DNA of 64,000 nt from Microbacterium sp. nov. GSS16 (GTDB lineage Bacteria > Actinomycetota > Actinomycetes > Actinomycetales > Microbacteriaceae), in assembly GCF_028198145.1 (NCBI RefSeq), contig NZ_CP116338.1:1302001-1366000 (forward strand), given 5' to 3'. Position 1 is the first letter of the stretch. Each line of letters opens with the position of its first letter. Both the position numbers and the translations under genes were made by a program. Under the pieces are notes generated by a model that worked only from the letters and a program-made list of their open reading frames with translations, was not told where the DNA came from and did not search any database. This document shows positions 31,274 to 39,723 of the stretch, in pieces.

Positions 31274-34200
31274 TCAGACGGTCTTGCGCAGGGCGTAGCC
31301 GCGCGGGGTCGCCACGAAGCCCGCCTCCTGCAGGGCGAATGCGAACGGGGTGCCGTACACGCCCTCGCCGTTGATCTTCTCGACGGTGAGGGTCTCGAGC
31401 CGGCGCGCCCTGGACGTGGCGACGAGGTCGGCGGCGGCGGCCTTCAGCACCTCGGGGTCGTCATCGAAGGCGAGCACCGTGCGGCCGCCGCGTTCGAGAT
31501 AGAGCACGAGCTCGCCGTCGACGAGCACGACCAGCCCGCCGGCCTTCCGACCGGGACGATGCGACACCGCCTCCAGCCGCGGCCAGCCGAGAGCGGCGCC
31601 GTAGGGGTTGGCGGGGTCGGTCGCCGCGAGCGTCACGGCGTTCAGTGGAGGCGGATCGGCGAGTCCGGCGAAGGTGCGCAGTCGGTCGACCGTCGTGGAT
31701 GCCGCGAACTGGGCGGCTCCGAGCTTCTCGATCACATAGCCGCGCCGGCAGTGCCCGGCCTCTTCGAAGCCGGCGAGCACGCGGTACACCTGTGCGAAGC
31801 CGCCCGGCACGCCCTCCGCCTGCACGGCGCCCCGGGTGACGACGCCGTAGCGGTCGAGCAGCAGCCCTGCGGTCACCGTGGCGCGGCGCGCGGCATCCGG
31901 ATCGGTCTCGGGCAGCACCGCCCACCGGCCACCCGCGCCCGCGGCGGACGGCTGTGCGGTCGGTCGTGCGAGCGAGATGCCGCGGTAGGTGCGCGTGCGG
32001 GGCGCCCGGCGCGCGGTCTTGTGCGCCTGCGACCCTCCGGCGATGAGCGCGCGGACGGGCGCGAAGGTGTCGTTGGTGATGTGCCCCTGCCAGGCCAGCG
32101 ACCAGAGGGCCTCGAGCACGGACTGCTGGTTATCGGCGCCGGTCATGGTCTTCAGCGCGCCGGCGAACGAGGCGCCGCTGAGTTGCAGCGCATCGAGCAC
32201 CTTCTCTTCGAGGGAGCCTGCCGCCGGTGCCTCCTCGGGTACGGGAAGGGTGAAGGGCGCGAGATCGGCGGGATGCAGCGACACCCACCCATCGCGACCC
32301 GGCAGCGACCCGTGGCCCGCCCAGACCACCTCGCCGGCGGCGGTGAGCTCGTCGAGGAGGGCAGGGGAGTAGTCGCGCACCCGGCCGGGCAGAACGAGCG
32401 ACTCCCAGGCGCTGGCGGGGATCGGCACGCCGGCGAACTGCTCGATCACGCTGAGCACGCCATCGACGCCTTCGGTCGGCCGCGTCAGGTGCTGCCAGTC
32501 GGGCAGGAAACGCGCGTACGCCTGCGGGCTGACCGGCTCCACACTGCCGCGGATCGCGGCGAGCGAGCGCATCCGCAGACGGCGCAGCACCTCGGCGTCG
32601 CACCATTCCTTCGATCCGTCGGCGGCGGCGGATGCGGCGGGCAGGAAGAACCCGCTGGTGAGCCGGCCCGCCGACTCCAGCCGCTGGAGCGTGTGCCTGG
32701 CGACAGCCGCGCCGATGCCGAACCGGGCTGCGACGTCTTCGGTCGTGAATGGGCCGTGCGTGCGCGCGTGTCGCGACACGAGATCGCCGAGTGGATCAGC
32801 GACAGGCTCGAGGAAGGCCACCGGGATGCCCGTGGGCAGCGCGACGCCGAGCGCATCGCGCAGCCGGCCCGCGTCTTCGATCACCGTGAACCGGGAGCGG
32901 CCCGCGATCGTGACCGCGATGGCGCGGCGAGCGGTGACGAGCTCGGCGAGCAGTGCGGCGGCTTGGTCCGCGGTCGCCGCACCGGGCTCCCTGGTCGCTT
33001 CAACCGCGGCATCCGCCCCCGGGACAGCCGCGGGATCCGCACCCGTGTCGGTCCGGGCCGCCTCGTCGGCGGCAGAGCTCGTCGACGTGCTGTCGAGCCG
33101 CAGAGCCACCTCTTCCGCGTCCAGCGGGCCGAGCATCCGCAGCAGGTCCGCGACGCCTTCCACCCCCCGCACCCGGCGCTGCGGATCGAGTCGCTGCGCC
33201 TCGCGCTCGAACTGCGCGATCACGTCGGGGTCGAGCAGCTCGCGCATCTCGACCGTGCCGAGCAGCTCCCCGAGCAGGGCAGGGTCGACGGCGAGGGCCG
33301 CGGCCCGCCGCTCGGCGAGGGGCGAGTCGCCCTCGTACATGAACGCGCCGACGTAGCCGAACAGCAGGTCGCGCGCGTAGGGGGAGGGCTGGCCGGGCTC
33401 GGTCTCGACGAGACGGATGCGGCGCTCGGCGATGTCGGTGATGAGCCGGCGCAGCGATGGCAGGTCGTAGACGTCCTGCAGCACCTCGCGCAGGGTCTCG
33501 AGGATCACCGGGAAAGTCGGATGGCGCCTCGCGACCTCGAGCAGCTGCGCCGAGCGCTGCCGCTGCTGCCACAGCGGCGTGCGCTTGTTGGGGTTCATCC
33601 GCGGCATCAGCAGGGCACGGGCCGCGCACTCGCGGAATCGCGAGGCGAACAGCGCCGATCCGCCCACCTCGGCGGTGACGATCTGCTCGAGCTCGTCGGC
33701 GTCGAAGACGAACAGGTCAGCTCCGGGCGGCTGCGCGTCGGCATCCGGGATGCGGACGATGATGCCGTCGTCGCTCGCCACCGCCGAGCCTTCGACGCCG
33801 AGCCGCTCGCGGATCCGAGCGTTCAGCGCGAGAGCCCACGGCGCGTGCACCTTCATGCCGTAGGGGGAATGCAGGATGAGCCGCCAGTCGCCGACCTCGT
33901 CGCGACCCCGCTCGACGGTCAGCGTGCGGTCGGTCGGCAGGGTTCCCGTGGCCTCGCGCTGCTCGGTCAGGTACCCCATGAGATTGTCGCGCGCGCGCTC
34001 GTCGAGGCCCGCGTCGATCAGTCGCTGCTGGGCTTTGGCGGGAGTCGCCGTCGAGACCTCGCGCGAGAACCGCCCGAGGGCCTCACCGAGCTCGAACGGA
34101 CGGCCGATGCCGTCGCCGTGCCAGAACGGCACCTTGCCGGGCTGCCCGTACGCCGGCAGCACGTTGACCCGGTCGTGGGTGATCTCGGCGATGCGCCAGC

Positions 34201-36037
34201 TGGTGGTGCCGAGGGTGAAGACGTCGCCTACCCGTGATTCGTAGACCATCTCCTCGTCGAGCTCGCCGACGCGCGCACCGCTGGTCTCGCCCGCGACGAA
34301 CACGCCGAACAGCCCGCGGTCGGGGATGGTGCCGCCGCTGGTGACCGCGATGCGCTGCGCTCCCGGCCGGCCGGTCAGGGTTCCGGCATCCCGATCCCAC
34401 ACCACGCGCGGGCGCAGCTCGGCGAACTCGTCCGACGGGTACTTGCCGGCGAGCAGATCGAGTGTCGCCTCGTATGCCGAACGCGGCAGCGTCTGGAACG
34501 GCGCGCTGCGCCGCACGGTCTCGAACCATTCCTCGACCGAGATCGAATCGAGCGCGCATGCGGCGACGGTCTGCTGCGCGAGGATGTCGAGCGGGTTGCG
34601 CGGCACGGCGATCGCCTCGATCTGTCCCGCCAGCATCCGCTCGGTGACGATCGCGGTGTGCAGCACGTCGCCGCGGTGCTTGGGGAACAGGGACGCCCGG
34701 CTGATCTCGCCCACCTGGTGGCCCGCGCGTCCGACGCGCTGCAGGCCGGATGCCGCCGACGGCGGCGCCTCGACCTGGATGACCATGTCGACCGCGCCCA
34801 TGTCGATGCCGAGCTCGAGACTGCTCGTCGCCACCACACAGCGCAGCACGCCCGACTTCAGCTCGTCTTCGACGATCGCCCGCTGCTCCTTCGACACCGA
34901 CCCGTGGTGGGCCTTGGCGAGCACCGGATCGGCGCCGGCGGTGGCGCCCGCCTGCGCCGCCCCGTTCGCCCCTCCGGCCGGCGCATGCGCGCCGCCCGGA
35001 GCCTCTGCTCCGTGGGCCCTGGCGGCCGGCGGTCCCGCCGGTTCGGCAACGGCCACCCCGATGCGCTCGGCGTAGATCTCGTTCAGCCGACCGGTGAGCC
35101 GCTCGGCGAGTCGCCGGGAGTTGGCGAACACGATGGTCGAGCGGTTCTCGAGCACCTTATCGACGATCGCCTCCTCGACGTGCGGCCACACCGATCCGGT
35201 GACCTCGGTGTACTCGGCCGGTTCACCAGCCGAAGCCGATGCCCCGGGCGGCGGAGGAGGGTTGCGCATGTCGTCGATGGGCACGACCACGCCGAGCTCG
35301 AATGTCTTCATCGCGCGCGGGGCGATGATGTCGACCGGCGCCGATCCGCCCAGGAACCGCGCCACCTCATCGATGGGGCGCACGGTCGCCGACAGACCGA
35401 TCCGCTGAGCGGGCTTCTCGGCTCCCCGTGCAGTGCGCAGCGCGTCGAGCCGCTCGAGGCTGACCGCCAGATGCGCGCCGCGCTTGGTGGCGGCGACCGC
35501 GTGCACCTCGTCGATGATCACGGTGTGCACGTTCTGCAGCGTCTCACCGGCTCGGCTGGTGAGCATGAGGTACAGCGATTCGGGCGTCGTGATGAGGATG
35601 TCGGGCGGGTCGCTGACGAGCTTTCGCCGGTCGCTCGAGGTGGTGTCACCCGAGCGCACGCCGACGGTGATATCCGGTGCCGCGACGCCGAGGCGCCGCG
35701 CCGACTGCCCGATCCCGATCAGGGGCGAGCGCAGGTTGCGCTCGACGTCGACGCCCAGAGCCTTCAGGGGAGAGATGTAGAGCACGCGCGTGCGCGCAGC
35801 GCGCTCCTTGGCATCCGCTGTCGCCGCCGAATCGGCCGTCCGCTCGCGGAACACGCTGTCGATCGCCCAGAGAAACGCCGACAGCGTCTTGCCCGACCCG
35901 GTCGGCGCAACGACGAGGGCGTTGCGCCCGGCGGAGATCGCGTCCCACGCGCCCGCCTGCGCGGGCGTGGGCGCGTCGAACGCCCCACGGAACCAATCCT
36001 GGGTGGCGGGGGTGAACCTGTCGAGCACGTCCGGCAC
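31274..36037 (-). CDS. lhr: Lhr-type large ATP-dependent DNA helicase
   Basis: About 1587 residues from a GTG at 36037; a GTG three codons later (36028), better spaced from GGAGG, is equally possible. The SF2 core has Walker A APTGSGKT at 44-51, IDEVHAV (motif II), LSATVR (III) and GRAGHQ (VI), then the Lhr winged helix and beta-barrel, and a long C-terminal region of about 700 residues with the YcaQ-type fold. An Ala/Gly/Pro-rich insert lies near residue 335-380. Lhr is a 3'-5' translocase of DNA repair in mycobacteria, and the adjacency to nei agrees. It is the longest gene of the window. Confidence 0.94.
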   Translation of the reverse strand: MPDVLDRFTPATQDWFRGAFDAPTPAQAGAWDAISAGRNALVVAPTGSGKTLSAFLWAIDSVFRERTADSAATADAKERAARTRVLYISPLKALGVDVERNLRSPLIGIGQSARRLGVAAPDITVGVRSGDTTSSDRRKLVSDPPDILITTPESLYLMLTSRAGETLQNVHTVIIDEVHAVAATKRGAHLAVSLERLDALRTARGAEKPAQRIGLSATVRPIDEVARFLGGSAPVDIIAPRAMKTFELGVVVPIDDMRNPPPPPGASASAGEPAEYTEVTGSVWPHVEEAIVDKVLENRSTIVFANSRRLAERLTGRLNEIYAERIGVAVAEPAGPPAARAHGAEAPGGAHAPAGGANGAAQAGATAGADPVLAKAHHGSVSKEQRAIVEDELKSGVLRCVVATSSLELGIDMGAVDMVIQVEAPPSAASGLQRVGRAGHQVGEISRASLFPKHRGDVLHTAIVTERMLAGQIEAIAVPRNPLDILAQQTVAACALDSISVEEWFETVRRSAPFQTLPRSAYEATLDLLAGKYPSDEFAELRPRVVWDRDAGTLTGRPGAQRIAVTSGGTIPDRGLFGVFVAGETSGARVGELDEEMVYESRVGDVFTLGTTSWRIAEITHDRVNVLPAYGQPGKVPFWHGDGIGRPFELGEALGRFSREVSTATPAKAQQRLIDAGLDERARDNLMGYLTEQREATGTLPTDRTLTVERGRDEVGDWRLILHSPYGMKVHAPWALALNARIRERLGVEGSAVASDDGIIVRIPDADAQPPGADLFVFDADELEQIVTAEVGGSALFASRFRECAARALLMPRMNPNKRTPLWQQRQRSAQLLEVARRHPTFPVILETLREVLQDVYDLPSLRRLITDIAERRIRLVETEPGQPSPYARDLLFGYVGAFMYEGDSPLAERRAAALAVDPALLGELLGTVEMRELLDPDVIAQFEREAQRLDPQRRVRGVEGVADLLRMLGPLDAEEVALRLDSTSTSSAADEAARTDTGADPAAVPGADAAVEATREPGAATADQAAALLAELVTARRAIAVTIAGRSRFTVIEDAGRLRDALGVALPTGIPVAFLEPVADPLGDLVSRHARTHGPFTTEDVAARFGIGAAVARHTLQRLESAGRLTSGFFLPAASAAADGSKEWCDAEVLRRLRMRSLAAIRGSVEPVSPQAYARFLPDWQHLTRPTEGVDGVLSVIEQFAGVPIPASAWESLVLPGRVRDYSPALLDELTAAGEVVWAGHGSLPGRDGWVSLHPADLAPFTLPVPEEAPAAGSLEEKVLDALQLSGASFAGALKTMTGADNQQSVLEALWSLAWQGHITNDTFAPVRALIAGGSQAHKTARRAPRTRTYRGISLARPTAQPSAAGAGGRWAVLPETDPDAARRATVTAGLLLDRYGVVTRGAVQAEGVPGGFAQVYRVLAGFEEAGHCRRGYVIEKLGAAQFAASTTVDRLRTFAGLADPPPLNAVTLAATDPANPYGAALGWPRLEAVSHRPGRKAGGLVVLVDGELVLYLERGGRTVLAFDDDPEVLKAAAADLVATSRARRLETLTVEKINGEGVYGTPFAFALQEAGFVATPRGYALRKTV

Positions 36038-36118
36038 CCCTCCATCATGGGACAGGCCACGGACATCGCCTCGGTGCTTGCTCTCGACAACGGAAGAGGG
36101 GTAGGGGATGCTGGCGAC

Positions 36119-36364
36119 ATGGCGCACACGACGAACCACACCGACACGTTCATCGAGGTCAGGGACTCCGAGGAGTACGCCGCGCTCGCCGCCGACCCGG
36201 CGCTCGAGCACCGCCGCGCCATGCGGTCGAAGGGTCTGCGCGAGAAGGACCGCGCCGACTTCGACGCGACCCTGCCCTTCCTCGATGAGCGGCGCCGTCG
36301 ATGGCTCGCGGACGCGCTGCAGCGGACCCTCCCGCAGCATCCCTGGCTCTCCCGGCTCGGCTGA
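36119..36364 (+). CDS. Small hypothetical protein
   Basis: 81 residues from the ATG at 36119 (MAHTTNHTDTFIEVRDSEEY). The composition is soluble, charged and helical (EHRRAMRSKGLREKDRADF, FLDERRRRWLADALQ), and codon use matches neighbouring genes. It is divergent from lhr with an 81-base gap for promoters and is followed at once by a terminator, which supports it being a real single-gene unit. No family recognised. Confidence 0.62.
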   Translation: MAHTTNHTDTFIEVRDSEEYAALAADPALEHRRAMRSKGLREKDRADFDATLPFLDERRRRWLADALQRTLPQHPWLSRLG

Positions 36365-36398
36365 GACGGGCGGCCTGACATCACCCCGGCCGCCCGTC
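36365..36398. terminator. 11-bp perfect stem between convergent genes
   Basis: GACGGGCGGCC (36365-36375) pairs perfectly with GGCCGCCCGTC (36388-36398) around a 12-base loop, placed between the stop of the small rightward gene (36364) and the stop of the leftward ABC-F gene (36403). Bidirectional terminator by position. Confidence 0.7.
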
Positions 36399-36402
36399 TG
36401 CG

Positions 36403-38067
36403 TCAGCCCAGCTCGACCAGCCGACCCTCGGCATCCAGCTCGAGGGTGAGATCCAGCTTCAGCCGGGCGAGGAACGCGTCGTCGTGGCTCACGACCAGCA
36501 CGGCTCCGCGGTAGGCGCGCAGCGCCTCGACCAGCTGATCGACCGTGTCGAGATCGAGGTTGTTCGTCGGCTCATCGAGCACCACCAGGTGCGGCGCTGG
36601 ATCGGCGAGCAGCAGCTTCGCCAGCGCGACACGGAACCTCTCGCCGCCTGAGAGCGCGCCGACAGCCCGGTCCATGGTCGCCCCTCGGATCAGGAACCGC
36701 GCCAGCCGGTTCCGCAGCTCCCTGTCCGGCACGTGCGGTGCGACCGCCGCGATGTTCTGCACCACCGATGCCTGCTCGTCGAGCCCGTCGATCCGCTGCG
36801 AGAGGTAGCCGATGCGGTCGGTGTGCGCGTCAGAACTCCGGAGAATCGGCCGGATCTGCCCCGGAACAGCTGAGTCCTGGCCAGATCCGTCCCGATCTCC
36901 GGAGCTGTCAGCTGCGGATGCCACCAGCCGGCGCAGCAGCGTGGTCTTGCCGACCCCGTTGCGTCCGACCAGGGCCACTCGCTCCGGCCCCTGCACGATC
37001 CACGACCGCTCCCCGTCGCCGATGGTGGCGATGCGCCGCGATGCCGACAGCTCGGGATCGGGAAGGTCGATCCTCATGGTGTCGTCGTCGCGCACCCGGC
37101 GTCCGGCGGCGTCGAGGGCCTGGTGCGCGGCGTCCTCCTTGCCGCGCACCTCGGTGCGCAGCCTGCCGGCCGACACCTGGGCTGCCATCTTGCGGCCGTT
37201 CGCGATGATCTTCGGCACGCGCTTCTCATCGAACGCCTTGCGGCCCATCTGCGCACGGGTAGCGAGCTTCGCCTCGGCCTCGATGCGCTGCCGCTTCTCC
37301 TTCCGGTATGCCTGCGCCGCGTCGCGCTCGGCCTGGCGAGCCGCGCCCTGCTCGGCATCCAGCCACGCTCGCCACTGCGAGTACGGTCCGCCGAACACGC
37401 TCAGCTCGCTGCCGTAGATCTCGGCGGTGTCGTCCATGAGCTCGAGCAGCGACACGTCGTGGCTGACCACGATGAGCGCGCCCTTCCATGTGCGCACCAT
37501 GTCGGCGAGCCGCTGCCGCGCCTCGCGGTCGAGATTGTTCGTCGGCTCGTCGAGCAGCGTGATCGGCGCTCGTCGCAGCCGGATGCCTGCGACGGCGGCG
37601 AGCACGGCTTCCCCGCCCGACAGCTCGCCGACCGTGCGGTCGAGGAACGACGGGTCGAGGCCGGCTTCTGCGAGGGACACCTCGGCGCGCGCCTCGATGT
37701 CCCAGTCGTCGCCGACGGCGTCGAAGTGCACCGGATCGACGTTTCCCGCGGTGATCGCGCGCACCGCGTCGAGCGGAGCGGCGATGCCGAGCAGGTCGGC
37801 CACCCGTCGATCGGTCTCGAGGGTGAGACGCTGCGGCAGGTGGGCGACCTGGTCGGAGCGCAGGATCTGCCCGGATGTCGGCGTCAGCTCGCCCGCGATC
37901 AGGCGCAGCAGCGTCGACTTGCCGGCGCCGTTGCGCCCGACGAGCCCGGTGCGATCCGATCCGAACGAGCCACTGACGGCGTCGAGCGCGATGGAGCCGT
38001 CGGGCCAGGTGAAGGAGACCCGGTCAAGCGTGACGACGGCGGAGGTGAAGGTTCTCGGTGATGACAT
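36403..38067 (-). CDS. ABC-F family ATPase (two ATP-binding cassettes, no membrane domain)
   Basis: 554 residues. Cassette 1 has Walker A GRNGAGKST at 44-52 and signature LSGGEA; cassette 2 has GRNGVGKTTLL and signature LSGGERFRVALAKLLL with VLDEPTNNLD. The linker is rich in Lys/Arg/Gln (AYRKEKRQRIEAEAKLATRAQMGRK). ABC-F proteins act on ribosomes, several displacing antibiotics from the peptidyl-transferase centre. Between cassette-2 Walker A and its Q-loop an extra segment of about 25 residues (SGDRDGSGQDSAVPGQIRP and nearby) is encoded by a palindromic element at 36833-36907. A structured leader lies upstream. Confidence 0.92.
   Translation of the reverse strand: MSSPRTFTSAVVTLDRVSFTWPDGSIALDAVSGSFGSDRTGLVGRNGAGKSTLLRLIAGELTPTSGQILRSDQVAHLPQRLTLETDRRVADLLGIAAPLDAVRAITAGNVDPVHFDAVGDDWDIEARAEVSLAEAGLDPSFLDRTVGELSGGEAVLAAVAGIRLRRAPITLLDEPTNNLDREARQRLADMVRTWKGALIVVSHDVSLLELMDDTAEIYGSELSVFGGPYSQWRAWLDAEQGAARQAERDAAQAYRKEKRQRIEAEAKLATRAQMGRKAFDEKRVPKIIANGRKMAAQVSAGRLRTEVRGKEDAAHQALDAAGRRVRDDDTMRIDLPDPELSASRRIATIGDGERSWIVQGPERVALVGRNGVGKTTLLRRLVASAADSSGDRDGSGQDSAVPGQIRPILRSSDAHTDRIGYLSQRIDGLDEQASVVQNIAAVAPHVPDRELRNRLARFLIRGATMDRAVGALSGGERFRVALAKLLLADPAPHLVVLDEPTNNLDLDTVDQLVEALRAYRGAVLVVSHDDAFLARLKLDLTLELDAEGRLVELG
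36833..36907. repeat. Palindromic element inside the ABC-F gene
   Basis: The segment 36833-36858 (GAACTCCGGAGAATCGGC followed by CGGATCTG) reappears inverted at about 36882-36907 with one shifted base and two substitutions. The whole 75-base unit is in frame and adds about 25 residues. It behaves like a mobile or REP-type palindrome that has been tolerated by the host protein. Confidence 0.6.
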
Positions 38068-38311
38068 GAGCGACTCCCGGAAGTGGGGGTGCGCGGATGC
38101 CGACGAAGGGGTCTCGCAAGAGACGTCGGACGACGTCGGATCGAAGAGCCCGAAGAGGGGCTCGAATTCGGAGCGTGTCCTGCCGGAAGGCGGGTTCGTC
38201 GGATCAGCGCGCGGATGATTTGCGCGGAGAGGCGACGAATCAGATCAAGGGACTTCCAGACACGGCGGACAGGACTCTGCGACTTTACTCCCGCCTCGCG
38301 AAGACGCGCAA
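38068..38311 (-). promoter_or_regulatory. Structured leader and putative promoter of the ABC-F gene
   Basis: On the minus strand TTGCGC (38306-38311) and TAAAGT (38282-38287) with an 18-base spacer form a plausible promoter inside the end of the upstream esterase gene. About 210 bases of leader follow before the ATG. The leader contains the perfect stems GTCTC/GAGAC with a 4-base loop (38128-38141) and GAGCCC/GGGCTC with a 6-base loop (38147-38164), plus a weaker GC stem near 38180. Ribosome-protection ABC-F genes are often controlled by attenuation, so an antibiotic-responsive leader is inferred. No convincing leader peptide was found. Confidence 0.45.
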
Positions 38312-38327
38312 CCCGGGCGTGTCGTGC

Positions 38328-38984
38328 TCACGCGGTCTTCTTCTCGACCGAGTCCTTCCACTGCGACAGGAAGACGCGGACGTCGGCGAGCTCCTGCTCC
38401 GAGATGGAGTGCGTGAGTCCCTGGTAGACGCGTCCGGAGAGCTCGGAGTGCGCCGGCAGCCACTGGGCGGTGTGCTCGACGAGGCCGGCGGGGATCACAT
38501 CGTCATGTGTTCCGCGGCCCCAGAACACCGGTGGACGCTGCTCCTGCAGCACGCCGTCGTTCGGCAGCTCGCCCGGGGCGGCGTACCCGCTCAACGCCAC
38601 GACCGCGTCGATCCGCGACGGCTGCAGGCGCAGGGCCTGCAGCGAGACGGCCGCGCCCTGAGAGAACCCGAGCAGCGCCACCGAACTCACGTCGGCCGCA
38701 GCCTCGTCGAGCCATGCGAGCAACGCCTCGGCCGCCGTGGTGATGCCCACGGCATCCCGAGTGGTCAGCGAATCGATCGCGTACCACGAGCGGCCAGGCA
38801 TCGGCCAGGGCGGGGTGAGCGGAGCGCCGACGGCCGCGACCGCGATGCCCTCGGGCAGATAGGGGATCAGCCCGAACAGGTCGCGTTCGTCGGCCCCGTA
38901 GCCGTGCAGCAGCACGAGAAGAGGCTTGCCCCCGCGCGGTTCGGGCGACCACAGGGTCACCGACGGATCGATCGAGACTGTCAC
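38328..38984 (-). CDS. Carboxylesterase/phospholipase-like alpha/beta hydrolase
   Basis: 218 residues. The nucleophile is S108 in LLGFSQGAAVSLQ, the oxyanion region is VLLHGYGADERDLFGL, the Asp is in WGRGTHDDVIP and the His in YQGLTHSISEQE, matching the acyl-protein thioesterase/carboxylesterase type 2 family. No signal peptide, so it is cytosolic. Natural ester substrate unknown. Its end overlaps the probable promoter of the ABC-F gene; upstream lies a tandem repeat shared with the divergent NUDIX-like gene. Confidence 0.9.
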   Translation of the reverse strand: MTVSIDPSVTLWSPEPRGGKPLLVLLHGYGADERDLFGLIPYLPEGIAVAAVGAPLTPPWPMPGRSWYAIDSLTTRDAVGITTAAEALLAWLDEAAADVSSVALLGFSQGAAVSLQALRLQPSRIDAVVALSGYAAPGELPNDGVLQEQRPPVFWGRGTHDDVIPAGLVEHTAQWLPAHSELSGRVYQGLTHSISEQELADVRVFLSQWKDSVEKKTA

Positions 38985-38999
38985 GAGGCCATCCTGCCA

Positions 39000-39108
39000 G
39001 CCGCCTCGGACGCCGGGGGAATCGATCGCGTCGACGTGAGGTCAGCCGCCCCGACGCCGGCGGAATCGATCGCGTCGACGTGGGGTAAGCCGCCCCGACG
39101 CTGGTAGA
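39000..39108. repeat. 44/45-bp tandem repeat in a divergent promoter region
   Basis: Unit 1 (39000-39044, 45 bases) and unit 2 (39045-39088, 44 bases) are nearly identical, and a partial third copy runs 39089-39108. Each full unit contains AATCGATCGCGTCGACGT, rich in overlapping self-complementary words. The array occupies almost the whole space between the esterase start (38984) and the NUDIX-like start (39117), so it must carry or flank both promoters. Confidence 0.85.
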
Positions 39109-39116
39109 AAAGAGCC

Positions 39117-39710
39117 ATGGCGGTGCGCACTCCTGATCCCGGCCCCGAGCCCGACGACGACTTCGGCTTCGACGGCGCGCGTAACGTCGACGCGAACCCG
39201 GGCTGGCTCTCCGACATCGAGCTCGAGGAGGCGCGTCGGCGCCTGCCGATGCTGTACGTCGAGGCGATCCCCGTCATCACCGACGGGTCGGGACAGGTCA
39301 CCTCGATCGGCGTGCTGCTGCGCTCCACGCCGCTCGGTGAGATCACTCGCACCATCGTCTCCGGTCGGGTGCGGTACGGGGAGACCATCCGCGACGCGCT
39401 GTTCCGGCACGTCGAGAACGATCTCGGCCCGATGGCGTTCCCGTTGCTGCCCGCATCGCCTGCGCCCTTCGCCGTGGCCGAGTACTTCCCGATCCCGGGC
39501 GTGAGCGCCTTCCACGACGACCGCCAGCACGCCGTCTCGCTCGCCTTCGTGGTGCCGGTCACCGGCACGTGCGAACCGCGGCAGGATGCCCTCGAGGTGA
39601 CCTGGTTCTCGCCTGAGGAAGCCGCCTCCGATGCGCTCGCGGCGGATCTGGAGGGCGGTCGCGGCACGCTGATCCGCCAGGCGCTCGCGCACCTCGGTCT
39701 GCTGCGCTGA
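39117..39710 (+). CDS. NUDIX-like hydrolase family protein (DUF4916-like)
   Basis: 197 residues. A first polar segment (1-30) is followed by a NUDIX-type fold: LPMLYVEAIPVITDGSGQVTSIGVLLR, SGRVRYGETIRDALFRHVENDLG in place of the canonical NUDIX box (G-x5-E-x7-R-E-x2-E-E), and late strands HAVSLAFVVPVTG, LEVTWFSPEEA. The box lacks most of the catalytic Glu residues, as in the DUF4916 branch, so hydrolase activity is uncertain. The start is the ATG at 39117 just downstream of a tandem repeat. Confidence 0.75.
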   Translation: MAVRTPDPGPEPDDDFGFDGARNVDANPGWLSDIELEEARRRLPMLYVEAIPVITDGSGQVTSIGVLLRSTPLGEITRTIVSGRVRYGETIRDALFRHVENDLGPMAFPLLPASPAPFAVAEYFPIPGVSAFHDDRQHAVSLAFVVPVTGTCEPRQDALEVTWFSPEEAASDALAADLEGGRGTLIRQALAHLGLLR

Positions 39711-39723
39711 CGCGGCCGGGCAG

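Noticed and set aside
30497..34237. A 1246-residue open frame antisense to lhr
   Set aside because: High-GC genomes give long antisense frames; it is made of Arg/His/Gln/Gly runs without domain motifs, while the opposite strand encodes an intact helicase.
36038..36340. N-terminal extension of Lhr by about 100 residues
   Set aside because: The extra part is antisense to the small rightward gene at 36119-36364 and has no homology-like helicase sequence; the family starts at the V/M-x-DVLDRF region.
38068..38270. Leader peptide (short GTG frame VSGSPLI) upstream of the ABC-F gene
   Set aside because: No ribosome binding site precedes it and several equal-quality short frames exist in any such leader.
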